Positions 7,256-14,918 of a stretch of 17,755 nt of DNA are shown one piece after another. The translations under genes were made by a program, and so were the position numbers. The notes under the pieces were generated by a model. The model saw nothing but the letters and a program-made list of their open reading frames with translations, was not told where the DNA came from and made no database searches. The stretch spans positions 1-17,755 of the forward strand of contig JAHHTB010000022.1 of the NCBI GenBank assembly GCA_020024855.1, in the 5' to 3' direction. This DNA comes from Fusobacterium sp. GTDB taxonomy: Bacteria; Fusobacteriota; Fusobacteriia; Fusobacteriales; Fusobacteriaceae. How positions within the stretch are numbered: position 1 is the stretch's first letter; each line of letters starts with the position of its first letter.

Positions 7256-9433
7256 ATGGAATATTGGCAAGAGATATTAGATAGTATAAATAGAAATAAT
7301 TTGAATGTTGATGTTGAGAAAATTAAATTAGCTTACTCTTTTGCCGAGGAATCTCATCGTGGACAATTCAGGCAATCAGGGGATAAATATATTCTTCATC
7401 CAACTGAAGTAACAAAGATATTAATAGATATGAAAATGGATACAGATTCTATTGTAGCAGGAATACTTCATGATATAGTAGAAGATACTTTTATAACCCT
7501 TGCAGATATTGAATACAACTTTGGTAAGAGTGCAGCAGATTTAGTAGATGGAGTTACAAAATTAAAAAATCTTCCAAATGGGACGAAACAACAAGATGAG
7601 AGTATTAGAAAAATGATGCTTGCAATGTCAAAGGATTTAAGAGTTATAATTATAAAACTAGCAGATAGACTTCATAATATGAGAACTCTTAAATTTGTTC
7701 CCCCAGAAAAACAAGTGAGAATTTCAAAGGAAACATTAGCAATTTATGCTCCTTTAGCTCATAGATTAGGTATGGCAAAAATAAAATGTGAACTAGAAGA
7801 CAGAGCATTTCATTATATAATGCCTGAAATATACCTTGAAATTAAAACTCTTGTAGATGAAACTAGAGGAGAAAGAAGTGATTATATAGATTCTGTTGTT
7901 GAAGTTATAAAGAAAATACTTTCAGATGCAGAAATTAAAAGTCAAGTAAATGGAAGATTTAAACATTTTTATAGTATTTATAAAAAAATATATGAAAAGC
8001 ATAGAAACTTTGATGATATTTATGACCTTGCAGGAATAAGAATAATTGTTGATAGTGTAGTAACTTGTTATCATACTCTTGGAGTAATTCATGAGAATTT
8101 TAGTCCTGTTCCAGGAAGATTTAAAGATTATATTGCAGTGCCTAAATCAAATAACTATCAATCAATTCATACTACAATAGTAGGACCAGAAGGAAAATTT
8201 GTTGAGATACAAATAAGAACAGAAGAGATGGATAGAATTGCTGAAGAGGGGGTTGCAGCTCACTGGAGTTATAAAGAAAAAACAAAGGTAACTAAGAAAG
8301 ATAAAGTTTATAGTTGGCTTAGAGATATAATAGAAGTAAATAAAGAAGCAGATAATGCCAAAGATTTTGTAAGCACAGTTACAGGAGATATTATAGAGGA
8401 TACTATATTTGTTTTCTCTCCTAAAGGAGATATCTCAGAACTTAAAAAAGGTTCTACTCCAATAGATTTTGCTTTTGCTATTCATACACAGGTTGGTTGT
8501 AAATGTATAGGTGCTAAGGTAAATGGAGAGATAGTTCCACTTGATTATAAATTAAAAAGTGGAGATAGAGTAGAGATAATAACTTCAAAAAGTGCTAAAG
8601 GACCTGGAAATGACTGGCTTGATATAGTTGTTACTCAGGGAGCAAAAAATAAAATAAGAAAATGGCTTAAAGATAAAAAATGGGAAGAAACAATAAAAAT
8701 TGGTAAAGAAGCTATTGAGAAAGAGATTTCAAAACTTCCTGTTCCTATGCTACTAAAAGATTTTGAAGAATCTGTAGTTGTAAAAAAACATATGGAAAAA
8801 CACAATATACCTACTTATGATGATCTTTATTTTGTAATGGGAGAAAAGAGAAGTAAGGTAGATATTATAGTTGATAAATTAAAAGGAGATATAGAGGCTC
8901 ATAGAGTTCTTGAATCTGGAGAAATTATAAAAGCTCCAGCTCCACAAAAAAGTAAATCTAGAAAGAAAAATGATTATGGAATAATCGTTGAGGGAGTAGA
9001 TAATACTTTAATAAGATTTGCAAAATGTTGTACACCACTTCCAGGTGATGAAATTGGTGGATATGTAACTAAGCTTACAGGAATAGCAATTCATAGAAAA
9101 GATTGTAAAAACTTTGAAAATATGATTCAACATGATCCAGATAGAGTGATACACGTTGAGTGGGACGAAGAAGTAATTGATAAGAAAATTAATAAATATC
9201 AATTTAAGTTCTCTGTAATAACAAACAATAATAAAAATATCCTTATAGAGATAGTAACTCTTATTGGAAATCATAAAATTGTTCTTACAGATATAAACTC
9301 TAGTACAATAAAAAGAAATAATAAAGATTTTAATAAGATAAAAGTTGTTGTTGAGATAAATAACAAAAAAGATTATAGTCTTCTACTTGAAAATATCAAA
9401 AAGATAAAAGATGTAGTGGCTGTAGAAAGATAG
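7256..9433 (+). CDS. rel: Bifunctional (p)ppGpp synthetase/hydrolase (Rel/SpoT family)
   Basis: Makes and degrades the alarmone (p)ppGpp in the stringent response. At 725 residues it is a full-length long RSH protein. The hydrolase HD domain is intact (His48, His72-Asp73 in LHDIVEDT, Asp137 in KLADRLHNM). The synthetase domain is intact: GRFKHFYSIYKK at 233-244, Asp257 in IYDLAGIR, RFKD at 288-291 (the charge pattern of bifunctional Rel rather than RelA-only enzymes), and Glu317 in VEIQIRT. A TGS domain follows (about 382-443), then a conserved Cys-Cys region (FAKCCTPLPGD) and a C-terminal ACT domain (about 650-725). Both activities are therefore expected. AAAGGG precedes ATG 7256, and tgt starts 12 bp after the stop. 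Confidence 0.96.
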   Translation: MEYWQEILDSINRNNLNVDVEKIKLAYSFAEESHRGQFRQSGDKYILHPTEVTKILIDMKMDTDSIVAGILHDIVEDTFITLADIEYNFGKSAADLVDGVTKLKNLPNGTKQQDESIRKMMLAMSKDLRVIIIKLADRLHNMRTLKFVPPEKQVRISKETLAIYAPLAHRLGMAKIKCELEDRAFHYIMPEIYLEIKTLVDETRGERSDYIDSVVEVIKKILSDAEIKSQVNGRFKHFYSIYKKIYEKHRNFDDIYDLAGIRIIVDSVVTCYHTLGVIHENFSPVPGRFKDYIAVPKSNNYQSIHTTIVGPEGKFVEIQIRTEEMDRIAEEGVAAHWSYKEKTKVTKKDKVYSWLRDIIEVNKEADNAKDFVSTVTGDIIEDTIFVFSPKGDISELKKGSTPIDFAFAIHTQVGCKCIGAKVNGEIVPLDYKLKSGDRVEIITSKSAKGPGNDWLDIVVTQGAKNKIRKWLKDKKWEETIKIGKEAIEKEISKLPVPMLLKDFEESVVVKKHMEKHNIPTYDDLYFVMGEKRSKVDIIVDKLKGDIEAHRVLESGEIIKAPAPQKSKSRKKNDYGIIVEGVDNTLIRFAKCCTPLPGDEIGGYVTKLTGIAIHRKDCKNFENMIQHDPDRVIHVEWDEEVIDKKINKYQFKFSVITNNNKNILIEIVTLIGNHKIVLTDINSSTIKRNNKDFNKIKVVVEINNKKDYSLLLENIKKIKDVVAVER

Positions 9434-9445
9434 ATAGGAGAAAAA

Positions 9446-10606
9446 ATGCAGAAATTACCTGTAACATATGAATTAGTAAAAAAAACTGGTAATGCTAGAG
9501 CAGGAGTTATAACAACACCTCATGGAAAAGTAGAAACACCAGTATTTATGCCTGTTGGAACACAGGGAACAGTAAAGGGTATGACTAAGGAAGAACTTAT
9601 TGAACTTGGTTCAGAAATAATTCTTGGAAATACTTACCATCTTTATTTAAGACCAGGAGATGATTTAGTAGCAAAATTTGGAGGACTTCATGGATTTTCT
9701 AAATGGGAAAAACCAATTCTTACAGATAGTGGTGGATTCCAAGTATTTAGTTTAGGACATTTAAGAAAAATAACAGAAGAGGGAGTTGCTTTTAGTTCTC
9801 ACTTAGATGGTTCAAAACGTTTTCTTTCTCCTGAAAAATCAATAGAGATTCAAAATAATTTAGGTTCTGATATAGTTATGCTTTTTGATGAGTGTCCTCC
9901 AGGAATGTCATCAAAAGAATATTTAATTCCGTCAATAGAAAGAACAGCAAGATGGGCAAAAAGATGTATAGATGCTCATAAAAGACCAGATGAACAAGGA
10001 CTTTTTGCAATAGTTCAAGGTGGAATTTATGAAGATTTAAGAGAGAAAAGCTTAAACTCACTTCTTGAAATGGATGAAAATTTTTCAGGATATGCTATGG
10101 GTGGTCTTGCTGTTGGAGAACCAAGAGAGGATATGTATAGAGTACTTGAAAATATAACTCCAAAATTCCCTGAAAATAAACCAAGATATTTAATGGGAGT
10201 TGGAGAGCCACTTGATATGCTTGAGGCAGTTGAGTCTGGAATAGATATGATGGACTGTGTTCAGCCAACAAGAATAGGAAGACATGGAACTGTATTTACA
10301 AAATATGGAAGACTTGTTGTAAAAAATGCAACTTATGCAGAAGATGACAGACCTCTTGATGATGGTTGTGATTGTTATGTATGTAGAAATTATTCAAGAG
10401 CATATATAAGACATCTTTTAAAAGCAGGAGAAATATTAGGTCAAAGGCTTACAACATACCACAATTTATATTTCCTTGTAAATCTTATGAAAGATGCTAG
10501 AAAAGCAATTCTTGAAGATAGATTCACAGAATTTAAAGAAGATTTTATAAAAAATTATAAAATGGGAAATACTTCTGAATGGATAAAACCAAGAAAAATA
10601 AAATAA
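9446..10606 (+). CDS. tgt: Queuine/preQ1 tRNA-guanine transglycosylase
   Basis: Exchanges guanine-34 for preQ1 in the anticodons of Tyr, His, Asn and Asp tRNAs, a step of queuosine synthesis. The 386-residue TIM-barrel enzyme has DSGGFQVFSL with Asp94, FAIVQGG, GYAMGGLAVGE, and DMMDCVQPTRIGRHG with the nucleophile Asp270. The zinc site is complete: Cys308, Cys310 and Cys313 (CDCYVC) and His339 (TTYHNLYF). TAGGAG lies just before ATG 9446, spaced 12 bp from rel. No other queuosine gene is in the window. It is the last gene of the long plus-strand run; a palindromic terminator starts 2 bases after the stop. Confidence 0.97.
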   Translation: MQKLPVTYELVKKTGNARAGVITTPHGKVETPVFMPVGTQGTVKGMTKEELIELGSEIILGNTYHLYLRPGDDLVAKFGGLHGFSKWEKPILTDSGGFQVFSLGHLRKITEEGVAFSSHLDGSKRFLSPEKSIEIQNNLGSDIVMLFDECPPGMSSKEYLIPSIERTARWAKRCIDAHKRPDEQGLFAIVQGGIYEDLREKSLNSLLEMDENFSGYAMGGLAVGEPREDMYRVLENITPKFPENKPRYLMGVGEPLDMLEAVESGIDMMDCVQPTRIGRHGTVFTKYGRLVVKNATYAEDDRPLDDGCDCYVCRNYSRAYIRHLLKAGEILGQRLTTYHNLYFLVNLMKDARKAILEDRFTEFKEDFIKNYKMGNTSEWIKPRKIK

Positions 10607-10607
10607 T

Positions 10608-10635
10608 AAAATCCCTGCTAATTAGCAGGGATTTT
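10608..10635. terminator. Bidirectional terminator between tgt and the ABC-F gene
   Basis: A perfect 28-nt palindrome: the left arm AAAATCCCTGCTAA is the exact reverse complement of the right arm. It would form a hairpin of about 12 bp with an AATT loop, with A-rich and T-rich flanks on both sides. It begins 1 base after the tgt stop and ends 3 bases before the stop of the convergent ABC-F gene, so it can end both transcripts. Confidence 0.9.
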
Positions 10636-10638
10636 CTA

Positions 10639-12252
10639 TTAATCATTGTCTTTTTCTTCGTCTATTTTCATTTGGATATAATCATCATAAGACATTAATT
10701 TATCAACAATTTTTCCATCTGGAAGAATTTCAATAATTCTATTTGCAACAGTTTGGATGAACTCGTGGTCGTGTCCAGCAAATATAATTGTTCCAGGGAA
10801 TTTTATAAGTGCTTTGTTAAGTGATGTGATAGACTCAAGGTCTAAGTGGTCAGTTGGGTTATCAAATAAAAGTGCATTTGCTCCAGACATCATCATTCTA
10901 GAAAGCATACATCTTACTTTTTCTCCTCCTGATAAAACTTTTGCTTTTTTAAGAGATTCTTCTCCAGTAAATAACATTCTTCCAAGGAAACCTCTTACAA
11001 AAGAATCGTGTTGGTCAGGTGAGTATGGTCTTAACCAGTCAACTAAGTCTAAATCTACACCATCAAAGAAAGCAGAGTTATCTTTTGGCATATAAGCATG
11101 AGTAACTGTAACTCCCCAAGTGATAGTTCCTGAATCAGGTTCTAAATCTCCAGCAAGTAGAGAAAGTAGAGTTGTTTTTACAATATCACTTTCAGAAAGG
11201 AAAACAACTTTATCCTTTGTGTTGATAGTAAATGATAGGTTATCAATTACTTTAACACCATTTATAGTTTTAGTTAAGTTTTCAACTTTAAGCATATTGT
11301 TTCCAGCTTCTCTATCAGATTTAAATTCAATGAATGGATATTTTCTGTTAGATACTTGCATATCTTCAAGTTGTAATTTTTCTAATTGTTTCTTTCTTGA
11401 AGTAGCTTGTTTAGATTTAGCAGCATTGGCACTGAATCTAGCAATGAACTCTTGAAGTTCTTGTCTTTTTTGTTCAAGTTTTTTGTTTTTATTAGAAATT
11501 AATGAAAGCATAAGTTGGCTTGACTCATACCAGAAATCATAGTTTCCAACAAACATTTTAATTTTTCCATAGTCAATATCAGCTATGTGTGTACAAACTT
11601 TATTTAAGAAGTGTCTGTCGTGTGAAACAACAATTACAGTTGTATCTTCAAGGTCCATAAGGAAGTTTTCAAGCCAAGCAACAGCTTTTATATCAAGTCC
11701 GTTTGTAGGCTCGTCAAGTAGAAGTACATCTGGATTTCCAAAAAGACATTGTGCTAAAAGAACTTTAATTTTTTGAGGCTCACTAAGTTCTTTCATAAGC
11801 ATTTCGTGATATTTTGCACTTAGACCAAGCCCAGTAAGAAGAGTACTTGCTTCTGATTCAGCTTCCCAACCATTAAGTTCAGCAAATTCTCCCTCAAGGT
11901 CAGCAGCTCTCATTCCATCTTCTTCAGTGAAATCTTCTTTAGCATATATAGCATTTTTTTCCACCATTATATCCCAAAGTTTTTTGTGTCCCATAAGAAC
12001 AACATCTAAAACTTTAACTTCTTCATAAGCAAAGTGGTTTTGAGATAGAACAGCCATTCTTTTATTTTTATCTAAAATTACTTCTCCTTCAGTTGGTGTG
12101 ATTACCCCTGAAAGTATTTTTACAAAAGTAGATTTTCCTGCACCATTAGCACCAATAAGTCCATAACAGTTTCCTGGAGTAAATTTAATATTTACATCTT
12201 CAAAAAGTTTTTTATCAGGAAATCTCATACTAAGATTACTTGTTGATATCAT
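10639..12252 (-). CDS. ABC-F family ATPase, YbiT-like, with a degenerate second ATPase domain
   Basis: A soluble protein of 537 residues with two ABC ATPase domains and no membrane domain, of the ABC-F type that acts on ribosomes. Sequence blocks match the YbiT group (VLMGHKKLWDI, FTEEDGMRAADLEGEFAELNG). NBD1 has an intact Walker A (GANGAGKST, 34-42) and Walker B (LLLDEPTN, Glu181), but its signature is LSEPQ (156-160). NBD2 has an intact signature LSGGE (440-444), but its Walker A reads LSESDIVKTT (352-361) with all three glycines gone, and its Walker B reads FDNPTD, with Asn465 where the catalytic Glu normally is. His494 is kept. The interdomain linker (ARFSANAAKSKQATSRKKQ) is conserved. 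There is no long C-terminal extension of the antibiotic-resistance type. Start: GAGGAGG lies upstream of the ATG at 12252. Confidence 0.92.
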   Translation of the reverse strand: MISTSNLSMRFPDKKLFEDVNIKFTPGNCYGLIGANGAGKSTFVKILSGVITPTEGEVILDKNKRMAVLSQNHFAYEEVKVLDVVLMGHKKLWDIMVEKNAIYAKEDFTEEDGMRAADLEGEFAELNGWEAESEASTLLTGLGLSAKYHEMLMKELSEPQKIKVLLAQCLFGNPDVLLLDEPTNGLDIKAVAWLENFLMDLEDTTVIVVSHDRHFLNKVCTHIADIDYGKIKMFVGNYDFWYESSQLMLSLISNKNKKLEQKRQELQEFIARFSANAAKSKQATSRKKQLEKLQLEDMQVSNRKYPFIEFKSDREAGNNMLKVENLTKTINGVKVIDNLSFTINTKDKVVFLSESDIVKTTLLSLLAGDLEPDSGTITWGVTVTHAYMPKDNSAFFDGVDLDLVDWLRPYSPDQHDSFVRGFLGRMLFTGEESLKKAKVLSGGEKVRCMLSRMMMSGANALLFDNPTDHLDLESITSLNKALIKFPGTIIFAGHDHEFIQTVANRIIEILPDGKIVDKLMSYDDYIQMKIDEEKDND

Positions 12253-12290
12253 TATATTTTTTCCTCCTCATTTTTTTAAACATACACATT

Positions 12291-12319
12291 ATTATACCAT
12301 AGAAATAAAATTTTTAAAA
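12291..12319 (-). promoter_or_regulatory. Predicted promoter of the ABC-F gene
   Basis: Read on the minus strand, TGGTATAAT (12299-12291) is a consensus extended -10 element. The -35 region at 17-bp spacing (TTTTAA) is poor, which fits an extended -10 promoter. It lies about 40 bp upstream of the ATG. Confidence 0.65.
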
Positions 12320-12324
12320 CAGAA

Positions 12325-12353
12325 TATATTTTGTTATGAAAAAATGTTACAAT
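12325..12353 (+). promoter_or_regulatory. Predicted promoter of the small membrane protein gene
   Basis: TGTTACAAT at 12345-12353 is an extended -10 element (TG, one base, TACAAT). The hexamer 17 bp upstream is a weak TATATT. It is 30 bp before the ATG at 12384 and faces away from the ABC-F promoter. Confidence 0.5.
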
Positions 12354-12383
12354 AAAAGAAATGATTGAAGAGGTGGTGATAAA

Positions 12384-12695
12384 ATGCTAGAAATTTTATT
12401 AGGAATAATGTTTATGGTATGTGTTGTATTTTGTATGATAGAACTTTTAGCAGTTTTTGCTATAAGTATAGGTTGGTTTATAATAGTTTTACTTTGTATA
12501 TTTGGATTGGTTTTTCCATTTTTTATTTTTACAGCAATGTTTGCAAATTTTCCAATTTTTACAGGAATTTTAGTAATCTTTTTTACAATATGGGTTATAA
12601 CTTTTATTATAAGAAAAGGTTTTCAAGGTATAATATTTTTTATAAATGAAATTAAAAGATACCTTGATGAGAGAAAATACAGAAAATATAAATAA
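12384..12695 (+). CDS. Small hydrophobic membrane protein, unknown function
   Basis: A 103-residue protein that I do not recognise. It is almost entirely hydrophobic, with three probable transmembrane stretches (about residues 3-28, 30-52 and 55-77). It ends in a basic, charged cytoplasmic-type tail (EIKRYLDERKYRKYK). There are no catalytic or metal-binding motifs, and Cys and Phe are unusually frequent in the membrane part. AGGTGG 7 bases before the ATG and an extended -10 promoter support expression. It stands between the divergent ABC-F gene and the OYE-earP-efp group, with 90 bp to the next gene. A similar-length shadow frame inside it was discarded because it has no ribosome site. Confidence 0.65.
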   Translation: MLEILLGIMFMVCVVFCMIELLAVFAISIGWFIIVLLCIFGLVFPFFIFTAMFANFPIFTGILVIFFTIWVITFIIRKGFQGIIFFINEIKRYLDERKYRKYK

Positions 12696-12710
12696 AATTT
12701 TTTTAAAAGT

Positions 12711-12739
12711 TTGAAAATTTTAAAGGAGTATGTTAAATT
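12711..12739 (+). promoter_or_regulatory. Predicted promoter of the OYE-earP-efp operon
   Basis: TTGAAA at 12711-12716, a 17-bp spacer and TAAATT at 12734-12739, with TG placed one base before it (TGTTAAATT), give an extended -10 promoter. It lies in the 90-bp gap after the small membrane protein gene. No GC-containing terminator hairpin was seen in that gap, so some read-through from upstream is possible. Confidence 0.5.
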
Positions 12740-12785
12740 ATAGAGTAAATCAAAATAGAAAATAAAATTAGATAAAGGAAAATGA

Positions 12786-13754
12786 ATGATAAATATACTA
12801 ACACCATTAAAAATAAAAAATATTGAATTAAAGAATAGGATAGTACTTCCTCCTCTTGTAAGATTTTCTCTTATTGATAAAGATGGATTTGTAACAGAAG
12901 AACTTCTTGAGTGGTATGAGAAAATAGCAAAAGATAAAGTTGGAATGATAATAGTTGAGGCTACTTGTGTTTGTGAAAAGGGAAAATTAAGAGAAAATCA
13001 ACTTGGCATATGGAACGATAAGTTTATAGAAGGGCTAAAAAGAATATCAGATATTGGTAAAAAATATGAAGTTCCAATGCTTATACAAATACATCATGCT
13101 GGTTTTAAAGAGGAAATAGCAAATGTAAGTGAAGAAGTTCTTGATGATATTTTAGAAAAATTTGTTTTAGCTTTTGAAAGAGCTAAAAAAGCAGGATTTG
13201 ATGGTATAGAAATTCATGGAGCTCACACATATCTTTTATGTCAACTTAATTCTAGAATGTGGAATACAAGAGATGATAAATATGGTGGTGATTTTGAAAG
13301 AAGAATGTATTTTAACAAAACTCTTATTGAAAGAACAAGAAATCTTTTTGATGATAATTTTATTCTAGGTTATAGAATGGGTGGAAATGAACCAACTCTT
13401 GAAGATGGAATTGAGATAGCAAAGTATCTTGAAAAATTAGGAATTGATATTCTACATGTTTCAAGTGGTGCTCCTGATCCTAAGTTTAAACAAGAGATAA
13501 AAATTAATAATTTTCCAGAAGATTTTTCATATGATTGGGTAATTTATATGGGAACAGTTATAAAAAAACATATAAATATACCTGTTATTGGAGTAAGAAA
13601 GATTAAGACAGAAAAAGAGGCTAGTTATTTTATAGAAAATAATCTTCTTGATTTTGTTGCAGTGGGACGTGCTATGATATTTCAACCTCATTGGATGGTA
13701 AAGGCAAGGGAAGATTATTTAAAAAGAACAGGGAAAAAATATGAAAGTAAATAG
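12786..13754 (+). CDS. Old Yellow Enzyme-family flavin oxidoreductase (compact)
   Basis: A 322-residue FMN-dependent TIM-barrel oxidoreductase of the NADH:flavin oxidoreductase/OYE family. Members reduce activated C=C bonds; the substrate here cannot be told. Visible family motifs: NRIVLPPLVRF near the start, QIHHAG (101-106), GFDGIEIHGAHTYLL with the substrate-binding His144/His147 pair, NTRDDKYGGDFERR (160-172), and VAVGRAMIFQP near the end. It lacks the C-terminal Fe-S/FAD domains of the long 2,4-dienoyl-CoA reductase type. The segment between HHAG and the VSEEVLDDI helix is shorter than in typical OYEs, so the capping subdomain is reduced. AAAGGA precedes ATG 12786. Its last 14 bp overlap earP, which ties their translation together. 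Confidence 0.88.
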   Translation: MINILTPLKIKNIELKNRIVLPPLVRFSLIDKDGFVTEELLEWYEKIAKDKVGMIIVEATCVCEKGKLRENQLGIWNDKFIEGLKRISDIGKKYEVPMLIQIHHAGFKEEIANVSEEVLDDILEKFVLAFERAKKAGFDGIEIHGAHTYLLCQLNSRMWNTRDDKYGGDFERRMYFNKTLIERTRNLFDDNFILGYRMGGNEPTLEDGIEIAKYLEKLGIDILHVSSGAPDPKFKQEIKINNFPEDFSYDWVIYMGTVIKKHINIPVIGVRKIKTEKEASYFIENNLLDFVAVGRAMIFQPHWMVKAREDYLKRTGKKYESK

Positions 13755-14907
13755 TATAGATATATTTTGTGAAATAATAGATAACTTTGGAGATATTGGT
13801 GTTGTTTATAGGGTATCAAAAGAGTTGAAAAAAATCTTTCAAAATGTTAGAATAATAATTGTTTTGAATAGGTTAGAGGAATTTAAAGCAATAAATAAGA
13901 GAGTTAAAGATGTAGATTATCAAGAAATAGATGGGTTGATCTATATTACTGAAAAATATTTAGAAGATAATATAGATAGTTTTGGAACTGCTGATATTTT
14001 TATAGAGGCTTTTGGTTGTAATGTTTTTGAAGGATATATAAAAAAAGCTAAAGAGAGTTCTAAACTGTGGATTAATCTTGAATATCTTTCAGGGGAAAAA
14101 TGGATAGAAGATTTTCATCTTCAAGAATCTTTAATAGACTCTAAAACATTGAAAAAAATATTTTATATGCCTGGATTTAGTGAAAAGAGTGGTGGAGTTA
14201 TAATTGACTCTAGTTTTCTTGAAAGAAAAGAATATGGAGCAGAAAATAGGGAAAAGGTTTTAGAAAAATATTTTCCAAACTGTGATTTTAATAATAAATT
14301 AGTGGGGACAATATTTTCTTATGAGAGAAATTTTGAGAATCTTTTAGATGTATTAAAAGATTATGGAAAGGAAACTTTTCTTATTTTAATGGGAGAAAAA
14401 ACTCATAAAAGTTTTTCAGAAATTTTACAAAAAAAATTAACAGAAAACTTTGGAAAAATTGTAAAATATGATAAAATAACTATGTTGTATGCAGATTTTC
14501 TGTCTCAAGAAGAGTATGAGGAAGTTATATCAGCTGTAGATTTTAATTTTACAAGAGGAGAAGATTCTTTTGTAAGGGGAATTCTTCTTGGAAAACCTTT
14601 TATGTGGCATATATATCTACAAGAAGAAAAAGCTCATATGGATAAGATAAAGGCTTTTACTGAAAGATTTAAAGAAAGTGTAAATGAACTTTCTGATGAA
14701 GATAAAAAAATTTTAGACTATTATTTGAATCTTTTGGAAGAGTATAATGATAGGGATAAAAATTCATTTGAAAAAGGGAACGAAGATTTTAAGGAATTTT
14801 TTGAAAATTTTGAGAGAATTGATTTCATCTGTAAAAAGTATAGTAAATTTTTATTAGAGAAATGTAATCTGGTAAAAAAATTATATAAATATATACAAGA
14901 ATATTAA
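13741..14907 (+). CDS. earP: EF-P arginine rhamnosyltransferase EarP
   Basis: Transfers rhamnose from dTDP-rhamnose to Arg32 of elongation factor P, activating EF-P for translating proline stretches. The 388-residue protein shows the EarP (DUF2331) hallmarks: DIFCEIIDNFGDIGV with the catalytic-type Asp14 and Asp18, DIFIEAFGCN, WINLEYLSGEKWIEDFH, FYMPGF, and the nucleotide-sugar site FTRGEDSFVRG (Arg272-Gly-Glu274-Asp275) followed by PFMWHIYLQEEKAH with Tyr292. The immediate downstream gene is efp, and its product carries the target arginine, which confirms the call. The start ATG 13741 lies within the end of the OYE gene, with CAGGGA upstream. Genes for dTDP-rhamnose synthesis are not in the window and must be elsewhere if the enzyme works as expected. 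Confidence 0.95.
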   Translation: MKVNSIDIFCEIIDNFGDIGVVYRVSKELKKIFQNVRIIIVLNRLEEFKAINKRVKDVDYQEIDGLIYITEKYLEDNIDSFGTADIFIEAFGCNVFEGYIKKAKESSKLWINLEYLSGEKWIEDFHLQESLIDSKTLKKIFYMPGFSEKSGGVIIDSSFLERKEYGAENREKVLEKYFPNCDFNNKLVGTIFSYERNFENLLDVLKDYGKETFLILMGEKTHKSFSEILQKKLTENFGKIVKYDKITMLYADFLSQEEYEEVISAVDFNFTRGEDSFVRGILLGKPFMWHIYLQEEKAHMDKIKAFTERFKESVNELSDEDKKILDYYLNLLEEYNDRDKNSFEKGNEDFKEFFENFERIDFICKKYSKFLLEKCNLVKKLYKYIQEY

Positions 14908-14918
14908 AGGGGGACAAA

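Noticed and set aside
11120..11455. Plus-strand open frames of about 110 codons inside the ABC-F gene
   Set aside because: They are antisense shadows of a well-supported gene, with no ribosome sites or domains.
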